From the NCBI RefSeq assembly GCF_017983445.1, contig NZ_JAGOBJ010000012.1:1-64000 (forward strand): a stretch of DNA of 64,000 nt, given 5' to 3'. The DNA comes from Halomonas sp. Its GTDB lineage: Bacteria; Pseudomonadota; Gammaproteobacteria; Pseudomonadales; Halomonadaceae. A model generated the notes under the pieces. It was not told the DNA's origin, ran no database searches, and saw only the letters and a list, made by a program, of their open reading frames with translations. Below are positions 18,442 through 27,425 of this stretch, one piece after another; position 1 is the first letter of the stretch; the number at the start of each line of letters is the position of its first letter. A program made the position numbers and the translations under genes.

Positions 18442-19212
18442 ATGTCTTCTATGTTACGACTTGATCAACTGCTGGTCAGCCAGGGGCTGGCCAGTTCTCG
18501 TACCCGTGCCCAGCGGCTTATTCGCCATGGCCGTGTTCGCCTGCTAGAGGCTTACCCGCGTGTACTGACCAAACCTTCAGAAAAGTGGCCTTTAGAGACA
18601 CGCTTACAGGTTGATGATGATCCGGAAGAGCGCTACGCATCGCGCGCCGGCTTAAAGCTTGAAAGCGTACTGAACGTTTTAAATAAGCGCCTTGATGGGC
18701 TGGTCGTGTTAGACGTTGGCCAGTCGACAGGGGGCTTTACCGACTGCGCGCTGCACTTTGGCGCACATCACGTACTCGGTGTTGAAGTGGGCCACGGCCA
18801 ACTTATCGATTCACTTCGCCTGGATCCGCGGGTAACTTGCCTGGAAGGCCTTAATGCCCGGCATATGAGCACCTCGCCAGCGCTACAGGAAGCTATCGCG
18901 GCGTTGCCGATTGATATCGCGGTCATGGATGTCTCGTTTATTTCACAGACGTTAATATTGCCTGAAATTGCCGCGCTGCTGACGTCTGGCGGAGAGCTGA
19001 TTTCCCTGGTCAAGCCACAGTTTGAACTAAGCCCCGGGGCGCTTGACAAGCGTGGTATCGTTCGCCGGGCAGCTGACTACAAGATCGTTGAGGAGAAAAT
19101 TCGTACGGCGTGTAGCGCCTGCGGATTAACCATACAGCACTGGCAGGAAAGCCCGATCACCGGTGGAGACGGCAATCGGGAGTTTCTTCTTCACGCCATC
19201 AAACAAGACTAA
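18442..19212 (+). CDS. tlyA: TlyA-family rRNA 2'-O-methyltransferase (hemolysin A family)
   Basis: A 256-residue protein with an N-terminal S4 RNA-binding domain (LRLDQLLVSQGLASSRTRAQRLI) and a C-terminal FtsJ-type SAM methyltransferase domain (VVLDVGQSTGGFTDCAL, then SLVKPQFEL). In mycobacteria TlyA methylates 16S and 23S rRNA; the target here is inferred. It starts 17 bases after the 679-aa gene and may be cotranscribed with it. Its stop overlaps the mscK stop on the other strand by 4 bases. Confidence 0.88.
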   Translation: MSSMLRLDQLLVSQGLASSRTRAQRLIRHGRVRLLEAYPRVLTKPSEKWPLETRLQVDDDPEERYASRAGLKLESVLNVLNKRLDGLVVLDVGQSTGGFTDCALHFGAHHVLGVEVGHGQLIDSLRLDPRVTCLEGLNARHMSTSPALQEAIAALPIDIAVMDVSFISQTLILPEIAALLTSGGELISLVKPQFELSPGALDKRGIVRRAADYKIVEEKIRTACSACGLTIQHWQESPITGGDGNREFLLHAIKQD

Positions 19213-22200
19213 CTAAGCGTGGCGGGCGGTAGCCGCTTTACCGACTGCACCTTGGCGGCCTCCCCCTCGTCACGGTGCAGCCAGACATCCATCTGCTCGA
19301 AAGCGACCCGAACGTTTGCCTCCCGGAACAGCTGATCCACCCGGCAGTTCACTTCATCCGCCGCAAACAAGCGGTCCACCAGGTCATTAACAAAGATGCG
19401 CAGCTCAAAATTGAGGCTGTGGTTGCCATAACTCAAGCAGAAAACCTGGGGCTCCGGATCAGCCAGCACCCGCTCATTCTCGTCGGCCGCCTGACGCAAA
19501 AGTCGATGCACCTTGTCTAAATCAGAGCCGTGGGCAACGCCGTAGGTTAGTACTACCCGGGTAATATTGTCGGATAGCGACCAGTTGATAAGCTGATCGG
19601 TGACAAAGGTCTTATTGGGTATAATGATCTCTTTGCGATCGAAGTCCGTGACGGTGGTGGCGCGTATTCGAATACGACTTACGGTACCGTGCAGGTTGCC
19701 AAGCGTAATCGTGTCGCCGATCCGAATCGGTCGCTCGAAAAGAATGATCAGGCCTGAAATGAAGTTGGCAAAAATTTCCTGCAAGCCAAAACCCAAGCCC
19801 ACGCTGAGCGCCGCCACCAGCCACTGCAGTTTATCCCACGATACGCCCAGCGTCGCCAGTGCCATCACGATGCCCGTGCCTACAATCGCATAGGAAAGCA
19901 ACGAGCTTATGGCGTAGGCGCTACCCTGCTTTAATGCCAGCCGAGATAGCACCATGACCTCCAGAAGCCCTGGCAGGTTGCCCGCCATGATAATGGTAAT
20001 GCCCACAATCAGAAGCGCCGTAAATACATCGGAAATCGACAGCGTATCGCCGACCAGGTCGCCTTCTTCGGCATCCCATAGCGAGACATGATCAAGGTAA
20101 CCCAGCACGGACAGCAGGTCCGCCCAAACTAGATATAAAAGCGCGCAGAAACCAATCAATAAAATCAGTTTGGAAAGGCGCAGCGACTGGCTATTGATTT
20201 TTTCCATATCAAGCGGCGGCTCTTCCACCACCTCAAGTCCACCTTCTGCCCCCTCCTGCACCTGCGCCCGGCGACGAGCCAGAGCACGCCGGTAGGCAAG
20301 TCGCCTGGCGGCAACGGCCAAGCTGCGCACAACCGTTGCCTCGACCACAATCCATAGCCCTAGCAGATAAAGCGTAATAGCAAAGCGCCCCACCAGGTGT
20401 AGCGCCGTATACTCATACCCCCACACCACCAGACCCAGCAGCACTAACGGTATGGAGGCCATGGCAAGCCCCAACATCAGTCGAAACAGGCGAACGCCAA
20501 AAAACGGTATATGTGACAAAATCAGCTGGGCCAGCCACCAGCTCATGGCCATAAGCCCTACGGTAATCAGCGCCATGGCGACAGGCCTCATCGCCAGAGG
20601 GGTTTCCATCTGCTCTGACATGGCCGCAATGGCCACTACCGGCACTAACGCCAAACCTAGTCCACGGAGCAGCTCGCGAAGCCGAGCATTGTAATGGGCC
20701 GACCAGGTAAAATGCCGCTCGGCCACGCCATCAGCCACTAACAGCCTGCGCCCCCACGCTACCACCGCCCAGCTTAAGGCCAACTGCAGCAACGCCGGCG
20801 AAACGCTATGGGACAATGCGCCTTGCGTTGCGCTAAGCCCTACCCCTACGCCTGCCAGTGCTAACGGCCGGGGGATAGCCAGCAGCGCGTTTAGAAGCAC
20901 CGCTTTTGGTGTGTGCAGCTGGGTATCGCTTTTCAAACGACCAATCTGTGAATGAATTGCGGCAAGACCTGTCTTGATACGCCGTCGCAAGCCCACAAGC
21001 AGCAGGCTAATCAGTAGCAGAGGGGCGCCGCTAAGCACCTCCCAGGAAACGCCCTGCCAGTGGCTGGGCAAAATGGCTCGCCACTCGCCTTCCCGCCATT
21101 CCAGACGCGCATTGTTGGGCAATTGTCGCACCCAGTTGAGATCCAGCGGCCGACTGTTAGCCACCCAGAATAACTGCTCATCGATAGTCGTGCGCAGTTC
21201 TCGCGTGGTGGTTAATAGCTGCTGCTGGTTAAGCTGAAGTTCAATGGCAGCGCTGAGCAGACTGCCATAGGACTGCTCCAATTGCTCAACCAGCTCACGA
21301 CGCGACTGGTAAAGCCGTGAAAGCGAACTGACCAACCCAGGGGTAACCTCAAGACCAGCCTCTTCCAGCCGCTGAGTCGCCAGCCGCTCGCCCTGACGCA
21401 GCTGGTCGCGTTGGCGAATCAAGTCAAACTGCTTTAATCGCAGGTCGGCAATTTCGTCCTGAAGGTCACGACGCGGCACAATAGGTGGCAACGATTGGCG
21501 CTGCTCACGCAGAATTCGCGAGAGTAACTGGCTGCCACGAATAGCATCAATCTGCTCGTTAAGACTGCGCTGCAGCTGGCGCACGTGATCCAGCAGACGC
21601 TGCGCTTCGATATTCTCACGTACGATGCTATTGGAGCGATCGGTCGCACGTAGCAGCTCCAAACTAAGCTCTTGGTTGATTTGCTGGGCACGCAAGACAA
21701 CCGGGTGTCCTTCAGCGATTAAAGGATCATCCCTGGCGGCATCGGCGATCGCCTGTTCCGACTGCAGGCGGCGCTGCCTATCAATCGCCCCCTGTAATAG
21801 ATTTAAGCGCTGCTCCTGACGGTCGATTTGCATTGAGAGCAGATCACGCCGCTGTTGCGCCAGCTCACGTAGGCGGCTATTGGCGCTCAGCTCACGCTGA
21901 TTGTAGGTTACCTCGCGTTCCGCCAATGCGCGCTCAAGCCGCAGCTGGATCAGCTGAGCATCGTTCAGGGCCGAGAGCTGCCGATCCGCCAGGAGCGCTT
22001 CGCGCTCATCATGCTGGCGGCGTAAAGTTTCAATACGCTGGAGCGACTCGGAAATCGCCTGCTGGGCTCGCTCGGGAAGAGTCTGGGCAGAGAGAAGCTG
22101 CGAATTCACTTCCGCCAGTTGACTCTGCAGCTGTTGTAGCTCCACGACGGCGTCTGTCTGCTGTGCTTCAAGCGTATCAAGCGGCGTATCGGTTAGATCG

Positions 22201-22562
22201 GTAACCGTTAATTGCTGACTACCATCGTTAATATCATTGAGCTCGCGCTCCAATAACTGCCGCTGTTCTGGCGCCTGCTCAACACGCTGAGTCAATGCTG
22301 ACAGACGCTCATCAACCGCGCTTAACCGCTCATAGGCCTGCAGGGCCGCCGTGAGCGCATCTCTATCGCGGCCTTGTTGAGCCGTAAGTTCGCCCTCAAC
22401 CGCATCTAGTTCGGCGAGCCGCTCGGCCAGCTCTTTTTGGAGAGGAACCCGATCAAGCGGGGAGTTATCTGCCGCGTGAACATGAACGCAAGCTACCAAT
22501 ACCCACACGATAAGCAGGCTTCTAACAAGCCAACTGCCAGCAAATCTCACCACGTTAATCAT
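19209..22562 (-). CDS. mscK: Large mechanosensitive channel of the MscK/MscM family
   Basis: A protein of about 1117 residues, close to E. coli MscK (1120). Order of parts: signal peptide ending near VHA, a long periplasmic coiled-coil region (to about residue 500), a series of membrane segments (about 510-900), then the MscS-like pore and cytoplasmic beta domain with LQEIFANFISGLIILFERPIRIGDTITLG. It releases solutes on hypo-osmotic shock, useful to a halophile. I start it at ATG 22562, which begins the signal peptide; an upstream ATG at 22610 has no ribosome site. Confidence 0.85.
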   Translation of the reverse strand: MINVVRFAGSWLVRSLLIVWVLVACVHVHAADNSPLDRVPLQKELAERLAELDAVEGELTAQQGRDRDALTAALQAYERLSAVDERLSALTQRVEQAPEQRQLLERELNDINDGSQQLTVTDLTDTPLDTLEAQQTDAVVELQQLQSQLAEVNSQLLSAQTLPERAQQAISESLQRIETLRRQHDEREALLADRQLSALNDAQLIQLRLERALAEREVTYNQRELSANSRLRELAQQRRDLLSMQIDRQEQRLNLLQGAIDRQRRLQSEQAIADAARDDPLIAEGHPVVLRAQQINQELSLELLRATDRSNSIVRENIEAQRLLDHVRQLQRSLNEQIDAIRGSQLLSRILREQRQSLPPIVPRRDLQDEIADLRLKQFDLIRQRDQLRQGERLATQRLEEAGLEVTPGLVSSLSRLYQSRRELVEQLEQSYGSLLSAAIELQLNQQQLLTTTRELRTTIDEQLFWVANSRPLDLNWVRQLPNNARLEWREGEWRAILPSHWQGVSWEVLSGAPLLLISLLLVGLRRRIKTGLAAIHSQIGRLKSDTQLHTPKAVLLNALLAIPRPLALAGVGVGLSATQGALSHSVSPALLQLALSWAVVAWGRRLLVADGVAERHFTWSAHYNARLRELLRGLGLALVPVVAIAAMSEQMETPLAMRPVAMALITVGLMAMSWWLAQLILSHIPFFGVRLFRLMLGLAMASIPLVLLGLVVWGYEYTALHLVGRFAITLYLLGLWIVVEATVVRSLAVAARRLAYRRALARRRAQVQEGAEGGLEVVEEPPLDMEKINSQSLRLSKLILLIGFCALLYLVWADLLSVLGYLDHVSLWDAEEGDLVGDTLSISDVFTALLIVGITIIMAGNLPGLLEVMVLSRLALKQGSAYAISSLLSYAIVGTGIVMALATLGVSWDKLQWLVAALSVGLGFGLQEIFANFISGLIILFERPIRIGDTITLGNLHGTVSRIRIRATTVTDFDRKEIIIPNKTFVTDQLINWSLSDNITRVVLTYGVAHGSDLDKVHRLLRQAADENERVLADPEPQVFCLSYGNHSLNFELRIFVNDLVDRLFAADEVNCRVDQLFREANVRVAFEQMDVWLHRDEGEAAKVQSVKRLPPATLS

Positions 22563-22719
22563 GCCCTCACAGACATTATTAAAATCCGTCGATACGGAAG
22601 CAGCCGCCATTGTCAGGCGTTATAATGATAAGCGCAATGAAGAGGAGTTGACTTACACCGGCCGCGTGTATAGAAACATCCTTGATAACTGTTTTTCCCT
22701 CTATTTGTGAGCCACCTAG

Positions 22720-23751
22720 ATGGTCATCCGAAAACTGATGTTGGTCAGCCTAACGGTATTGCTAAGCACTGAAATGCTCGGCAATACTGCATTAGCCGAA
22801 TCTAAAGAAGCAATTGAAGCACGTATCCGGGCACTTGATAACGAACGCTATCAGCTTAACCGGCAGTTGCAGCAAATTAATGCATCTGAAGACATATCAG
22901 GCGATATGGCCAATGAAACGCTACCGGTGGAACAGGCGCGCGACGACCTTCTTGAGCGCCGTCTACTGGAACAAGAGTCCACTCGAAATCCCTTTTCGAT
23001 CACCACGCACCGCACTAACTACTTATTCCCGGTTAGCTACAATGCCAAGCAAAACAGTGAGAATTTTCGCAATATCACTACTGATGCGGGCCCCGATAGC
23101 AACGAAGTCAAGTTTCAGCTCAGCGTTAAGGTAAATTTAGCGGAAGATGTTTTTGGCAGTGTCGGGGATGTCTACTTCGGCTACACCCAGCGCAGCTGGT
23201 GGCAGGCCTATAACACTGATGCGTCATCACCGTTTCGGGAAACCAACTACGAGCCCGAAATATTTATCGACTTCGATAACGCCTGGAGTGCTTTAGGGTG
23301 GGTCAATACTCGCAATCGAGTGTCCTTTAATCATCAGTCCAACGGTCGCTCAGATCCACTTTCGCGAAGCTGGAACCGCGTGTATCTGGAAAGTATTTTT
23401 CAGCGTGGTGATTGGGCTTTGACACTAGCTCCCCATTGGCGCGTGCCAGAATCAGAAAATGACGACGATAACCCTGATATCGAGCGGTATGTGGGTTACG
23501 GCGACATTCGGCTTGCCAAGCGACTAAACAATAACCATGAAATCAGTGCTCAATGGCGCGGCAACCCCAGTGCCGGCCATGATGGTACCCAGATCGACTA
23601 CAGCTGGCCCACGTTCAATAATTTGCGTGCTCACGTGCAGTATTACTATGGCTACGGTGAAAGCATGATCGACTATGATAACCGGGTTCACCGCTTGAGC
23701 ATTGGTTTTAGCTTAAATCCGCTATTTAGTGCAACTGGATTGAACCGTTAG
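22720..23751 (+). CDS. pldA: Outer-membrane phospholipase A1 PldA
   Basis: A 343-residue protein with a signal peptide ending near ALA, a coiled-coil stretch (about residues 28-60) and a beta-barrel. The active site is intact: His205 and Ser207 in NHQSNGRSDPLSRSWNR and Asn219, with the same spacing as E. coli OMPLA His142, Ser144, Asn156. It degrades phospholipids that reach the outer leaflet. The N-terminal extension before the barrel is longer than in E. coli. It is divergent from mscK. Confidence 0.92.
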   Translation: MVIRKLMLVSLTVLLSTEMLGNTALAESKEAIEARIRALDNERYQLNRQLQQINASEDISGDMANETLPVEQARDDLLERRLLEQESTRNPFSITTHRTNYLFPVSYNAKQNSENFRNITTDAGPDSNEVKFQLSVKVNLAEDVFGSVGDVYFGYTQRSWWQAYNTDASSPFRETNYEPEIFIDFDNAWSALGWVNTRNRVSFNHQSNGRSDPLSRSWNRVYLESIFQRGDWALTLAPHWRVPESENDDDNPDIERYVGYGDIRLAKRLNNNHEISAQWRGNPSAGHDGTQIDYSWPTFNNLRAHVQYYYGYGESMIDYDNRVHRLSIGFSLNPLFSATGLNR

Positions 23752-23828
23752 CAAAACGAGCTTGTCTATCACGTATCGGCTGCTATGCTGATATAGGTTA
23801 AATAATTCATTCGTCAAAGGAAGACAAA

Positions 23829-24161
23829 ATGGCTAAGCGTCAATTCGGTACTGATAACAGCGCTGATCAATGGAAAGAAGATCTGCGTCATTTAAGCGAC
23901 ACGGTAGAAGAGCTGGTTAAAGCTACTTCAAAGGATGCCAGCAGCGAAATGCACGATCTTCGTACTCGTGCCGAGGGTCGTCTTAAAACTGCCCGTGCAC
24001 GCCTGGAAGCACGTGGTGAACGTATTTATGACGACACCCGTGAAACGATTTCACAACAAGTGGATTGCTGTGACCGCTACGTACATGAAAACCCGTGGTC
24101 AAGCATCGGCATCGGCACTGCTGTCGGTGTACTGGTAGGTATGCTGCTCGGTCGCCGCTAA
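23829..24161 (+). CDS. ElaB/YqjD/DUF883 membrane-anchored protein
   Basis: A 110-residue protein: a charged helical N-terminal part (about residues 1-85) and a C-terminal helix with glycines (IGIGTAVGVLVGMLLGRR). E. coli YqjD is an inner-membrane protein that binds ribosomes in stationary phase; that role is assumed from the family. AAAGGAAG lies just upstream of the ATG. The stop overlaps the next start as TAATG. Confidence 0.88.
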   Translation: MAKRQFGTDNSADQWKEDLRHLSDTVEELVKATSKDASSEMHDLRTRAEGRLKTARARLEARGERIYDDTRETISQQVDCCDRYVHENPWSSIGIGTAVGVLVGMLLGRR

Positions 24162-24565
24162 TGTCTTTGGGTCCAACCCAACGCGTATTCTCCGCCGCTA
24201 AACGCTTGCTGAAGTCACTGGTTGCTAACAGTGAAACCCGCCTGCGTTTGGCGGTTTTAGAGCTTGAAGAAGAGCGCTCCCGGCTGTTTACGCTGTTTCT
24301 TTTATTGGGTGCCAGTTTACTGCTACTGCTATTAGGCGTTGCTACATTAACGACCCTTATCGTAGTGATCTTCTGGGACTCTTACCGGCTATTGGCGATT
24401 GGTGGAAGTGCAGGCGCTCTCTTAGCGGCCAGCTTCTTGTTGGCAGCTATAGGGTTTCACCAAGCTAAGCGGCATACGCTATTAAAAGAAACGCTTAAAC
24501 AACTTGCAGCCGATCGTGCTCTGCTTGAGGTGAACGGAGATGAAGCAAACCGACAAGAGCGTTGA
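24161..24565 (+). CDS. YqjE-like membrane protein (phage-holin-X superfamily name)
   Basis: A 134-residue protein with two membrane helices (about 45-68 and 75-100) between charged ends. It matches the family often labelled phage holin, but its place between the DUF883 and YqjK-like genes shows it is the cellular YqjE protein. The true start is ATG 24161, which overlaps the previous stop by 1 base; a longer frame from 24095 lies inside the previous gene. Confidence 0.85.
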   Translation: MSLGPTQRVFSAAKRLLKSLVANSETRLRLAVLELEEERSRLFTLFLLLGASLLLLLLGVATLTTLIVVIFWDSYRLLAIGGSAGALLAASFLLAAIGFHQAKRHTLLKETLKQLAADRALLEVNGDEANRQER

Positions 24566-24839
24566 GCCGCCCAGCCGTGCTGAACGTAAAGCGGCGTTAC
24601 TGGCTCAGCTTGAGCAGCAGCGTGTCGATATCTTGGTGTGTAGCGAATATCTGCAACGCTCAGCATCACCGCTTGACCAAAGTTGGCGCAGTATTAAGCT
24701 GCCGCTTTACGCTGCTGGCGGCCTGTTGGCATATAAGCTCGTACGGCGCCCAGGTGGAGTTATGGCGGCTGGCAGAAAAGGACTTGCAGGCTATATGCTA
24801 TTTCGTAAACTGAAGTTGCTAGCTAAAATTGCCAGTTAA
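24540..24839 (+). CDS. YqjK-like protein
   Basis: A 99-residue basic protein with a helical, charged N-terminus (RAERKAALLAQLEQQR), a weakly hydrophobic middle (LPLYAAGGLLAYKLV) and a basic, hydrophobic end. The start at 24540 overlaps yqjE by 26 bases, and GAGG lies 9 bases upstream. Its position as third gene in yqjD-yqjE-yqjK supports the call more than its sequence does. Role unknown. Confidence 0.75.
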   Translation: MKQTDKSVEPPSRAERKAALLAQLEQQRVDILVCSEYLQRSASPLDQSWRSIKLPLYAAGGLLAYKLVRRPGGVMAAGRKGLAGYMLFRKLKLLAKIAS

Positions 24840-24852
24840 GTGCTTGCTACAC

Positions 24853-24900
24853 GAGTTTATTACTGCCTGAGTTCGTTACTGCCTGGAATCGTTACTTGAG
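24853..24900. repeat. Tandem repeat, 16 bp x 3
   Basis: Units at 24853-24868, 24869-24884 and 24885-24900, with the core CGTTACTGCCT degrading in the third unit. They lie between the convergent ends of the yqjK-like gene and the BaiN gene. A further imperfect hairpin (AAGCTTGC at 24913-24920 and GCAAGCTT at 24942-24949) follows; it lacks a T tract. Confidence 0.75.
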
Positions 24901-24938
24901 CTTGTACTAACTAAGCTTGCCAGGTCGCAGCATGCGAT

Positions 24939-26123
24939 TTAGCAAGCTTGGCCACAGGCCACCCCACTTGCCCAAGCCCATTGAAAGTTATACCCGCCAA
25001 GCTCCCCCGTCACATCCAGCACTTCCCCTATAAAGCGTAATTGAGGTAGATCTTTGACCTCAAACGTTTTAGATGACACTGCATTAGTATTAACTCCTCC
25101 CATGGTCACTTCAGCAGTACGCCACCCTTCTGTTCCGGCGGGCTTAAGCTGCCATTGATTAAGCCGACAGGCCCATTGATCCAACTCATCATTGCTGTAT
25201 TGAGCTAATGGTTTGAGCTGGTTTGAGTCGGGATACCACTCCAGAAGCGCTTGAGCAAATCGTTTGGGGAAACGCTCACCCAGCCAGGTTGAGAGCTGAC
25301 GTTTAGGGGTCATTTGGCGTGCATCGCGTAGTGAATTTGCGGCACCTTCATTCGCCAGCAGATCGATTTCAATGGGCGAACCTGGGTGCCATACGCTGGA
25401 TATTTGCAGTATGGAAGGCCCAGACAGTCCGCGGTGAGTAAACAGCATGGGTTCGACAAAACGTCGCCCGGCACAGCTAACCGCCACAGGTAAACTGACC
25501 CCAGAAAGATCTGCACAACGCGCCTTCCAGAAGTCACTCAGGGTAAATGGCACCAGCCCTGCCCGAGTAGGCAATACCTCCAGGCCAAACTGACGGGCGA
25601 GCTCATAGCCGAAACCGGTGGCGCCCATGGTCGGTATGGATAAACCACCACTTGCCACTACCACTACCCCGGCATCAATAACGCCCATTGAGGTAGAAAG
25701 ACGCATACCCTCGCCTTGCCTCACGACCTTCGTGATCTGGGTATTGAGCTTTACCTCGACGCCTGCCCACTCACATTCAGTCCATAATACACGCACGATT
25801 TCCTTGGCAGACGTTGCACAAAACAGCTGGCCTGGTGCTTTCTCAATGTATTCCACGCCATGCCGGTCGACCAGCTCTACAAAGTGTTCAGGCCGGTAGC
25901 GTTTAAGCGCTGAAATACAAAAATATGGATTTTCAGAGTAAAAGTGCTGAGGTGTTGTGCCAAGATTGGTAAAGTTGCAGCGGCCACCGCCTGACATGAG
26001 TATCTTTTTACCTGCTTTGTTGGCGTGGTCGAGCACCAGAACGCGTCGGCCTGCATAGCCAGCCTGTGCTGCACACATTAAGCCAGCCGCACCGGCGCCG
26101 ATAACCACGACATCATAAACCAT
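24939..26123 (-). CDS. BaiN/YhiN (HI0933) family FAD-dependent oxidoreductase
   Basis: A 394-residue flavoprotein. The dinucleotide-binding motif VVVIGAGAAGLMCAAQAG starts at residue 5, followed by GKKILMSGGGRCNFTN, which is characteristic of this family, and a C-terminal FIGEVLDVTGELGGYNFQWAWASG. The physiological substrate is not known. It is divergent from the RND efflux genes. Confidence 0.9.
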   Translation of the reverse strand: MVYDVVVIGAGAAGLMCAAQAGYAGRRVLVLDHANKAGKKILMSGGGRCNFTNLGTTPQHFYSENPYFCISALKRYRPEHFVELVDRHGVEYIEKAPGQLFCATSAKEIVRVLWTECEWAGVEVKLNTQITKVVRQGEGMRLSTSMGVIDAGVVVVASGGLSIPTMGATGFGYELARQFGLEVLPTRAGLVPFTLSDFWKARCADLSGVSLPVAVSCAGRRFVEPMLFTHRGLSGPSILQISSVWHPGSPIEIDLLANEGAANSLRDARQMTPKRQLSTWLGERFPKRFAQALLEWYPDSNQLKPLAQYSNDELDQWACRLNQWQLKPAGTEGWRTAEVTMGGVNTNAVSSKTFEVKDLPQLRFIGEVLDVTGELGGYNFQWAWASGVACGQAC

Positions 26124-26151
26124 AGAAAATAGCTCTTGGGAGGGTGAAAAG

Positions 26152-26243
26152 AACCGTATTTTAACAGTTCAAGCCAGTAAGGAAATTTTTCTTCGCGCTT
26201 CATTACACCATACAAAAATCTAACCAAAACCGTATTTTAATAG
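26152..26243. repeat. 16-bp direct repeat pair between baiN-type gene and RND operon
   Basis: AACCGTATTTTAACAG at 26152-26167 recurs as AACCGTATTTTAATAG at 26228-26243 (15 of 16 identical), 76 bp apart in the divergent promoter region. It could be a regulator site or a spacer duplication. Confidence 0.5.
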
Positions 26244-26345
26244 CTACTGGAGAGCCTAGAGGGTGGCATCAAACGCACACCCGAGAGGAAGTATCGCTAT
26301 TTCCTGGGTCAATAAACCGCCTCCCAGCCTAATACAGAGAAGCTT

Positions 26346-27425
26346 ATGTCTGCGTATTTCCGACCGTTTTTGCTTTTTTCACTCACTCTGATTTTTTCTG
26401 GGTCAGCGCTTGCACAAACATCCGGGCAGACAGCGTCTCCGGTCATAGGCAGCCGCGCTGAATTAACCACCTGGTCTGACCCGCTAGAAGCATTGGGCAC
26501 CCTACGCGCTGATGAGAGCGTTACACTTTCCGCCACGGTGACCGAGATTGTTGCCGAGATTAACTTTCAAGATGGCGAGCAGGTTGAACAGGGGCGATTG
26601 TTGGTGCGCCTGGAAGATACCGAAGAACAAGCGCTGCTGCGCTCGGCGCAGGCGATCAGTGACGAGCGGCGTAATGCGCTTGGTCGCGTCACCCAACTGC
26701 AGGATCGCAATCTGGCTGCTCGTGCGGACGTAGAAGACTTTCAAGCGCAGCTTCGCCAAGCACAGGCTGATATCCAGGCGCTGGAGGCCCGCCTCACCAA
26801 TTACCAGATCAAGGCCCCGTTTAGTGGTCGGGTTGGCTTTCGAAATATCAGCTCGGGTACACTGGTGACGCCCGGTATGGAGCTGGTAACGCTCGACAAG
26901 CTCGACATCATGAAGCTCGACTTTAGCGTCCCTGAAAGCTTTCTAGGCCGCCTCTCAAACGGACTTGCACTAAGTGCAACAACAGCGGCCTACCCCGACG
27001 AAGTATTCAGCGGAGAAATCGCCAGTATCGGAACGCGTATTGATCCTGTCTCGCGAAGCGTCAGCGTACGCGCCGTGCTTGAAAACCCGGGCATGCGCCT
27101 GCGCCCTGGAATGCTGATGGAAGTAATCGTTCAGCAGCGCGTACGAGATGCGGTGGTATTGCCGGAAGCGGCACTCGAACCCAGTGGTGACCAACACTAT
27201 GTGATGCTGATCGACCAAAGCGGTGATGCTCCACGCCTTGAAAGGCACCAGGTCGTCATTGGCGAGCGGCGTTATGGCCAGGTCGAAATTCTCGAAGGTA
27301 TTAACGCAGGCGATCTGGTGGTCGTACATGGCCTGCAGCTCGCTAGAGACGGTCTCGAAGTACGCTTGTTAGGCATCATGGATGGTGAAACGGATATTCG
27401 CGCCCTGCTGGAGGCTGACCGCTGA
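26346..27425 (+). CDS. RND efflux periplasmic adaptor (membrane fusion protein)
   Basis: A 359-residue protein with an export signal ending at ALA. The lipoyl-like halves (VAEINFQDGEQVEQGRLLVRL and YQIKAPFSGRVG) flank a helical hairpin (about residues 95-140); a beta-barrel domain and a membrane-proximal domain follow. There is no lipobox Cys, unlike AcrA. It links the pump to an outer-membrane channel. Its stop overlaps the pump start as TGATG. Confidence 0.9.
   Translation: MSAYFRPFLLFSLTLIFSGSALAQTSGQTASPVIGSRAELTTWSDPLEALGTLRADESVTLSATVTEIVAEINFQDGEQVEQGRLLVRLEDTEEQALLRSAQAISDERRNALGRVTQLQDRNLAARADVEDFQAQLRQAQADIQALEARLTNYQIKAPFSGRVGFRNISSGTLVTPGMELVTLDKLDIMKLDFSVPESFLGRLSNGLALSATTAAYPDEVFSGEIASIGTRIDPVSRSVSVRAVLENPGMRLRPGMLMEVIVQQRVRDAVVLPEAALEPSGDQHYVMLIDQSGDAPRLERHQVVIGERRYGQVEILEGINAGDLVVVHGLQLARDGLEVRLLGIMDGETDIRALLEADR

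Noticed and set aside
24161-24565. Possible prophage remnant because of a phage-holin family name
   Set aside because: The gene sits in a yqjD-yqjE-yqjK-like operon and has YqjE topology; no other phage genes are near.
24913-24949. Terminator after the yqjK-like gene
   Set aside because: The hairpin is imperfect, has no T tract and runs into the stop codon of the neighbouring flavoprotein gene.
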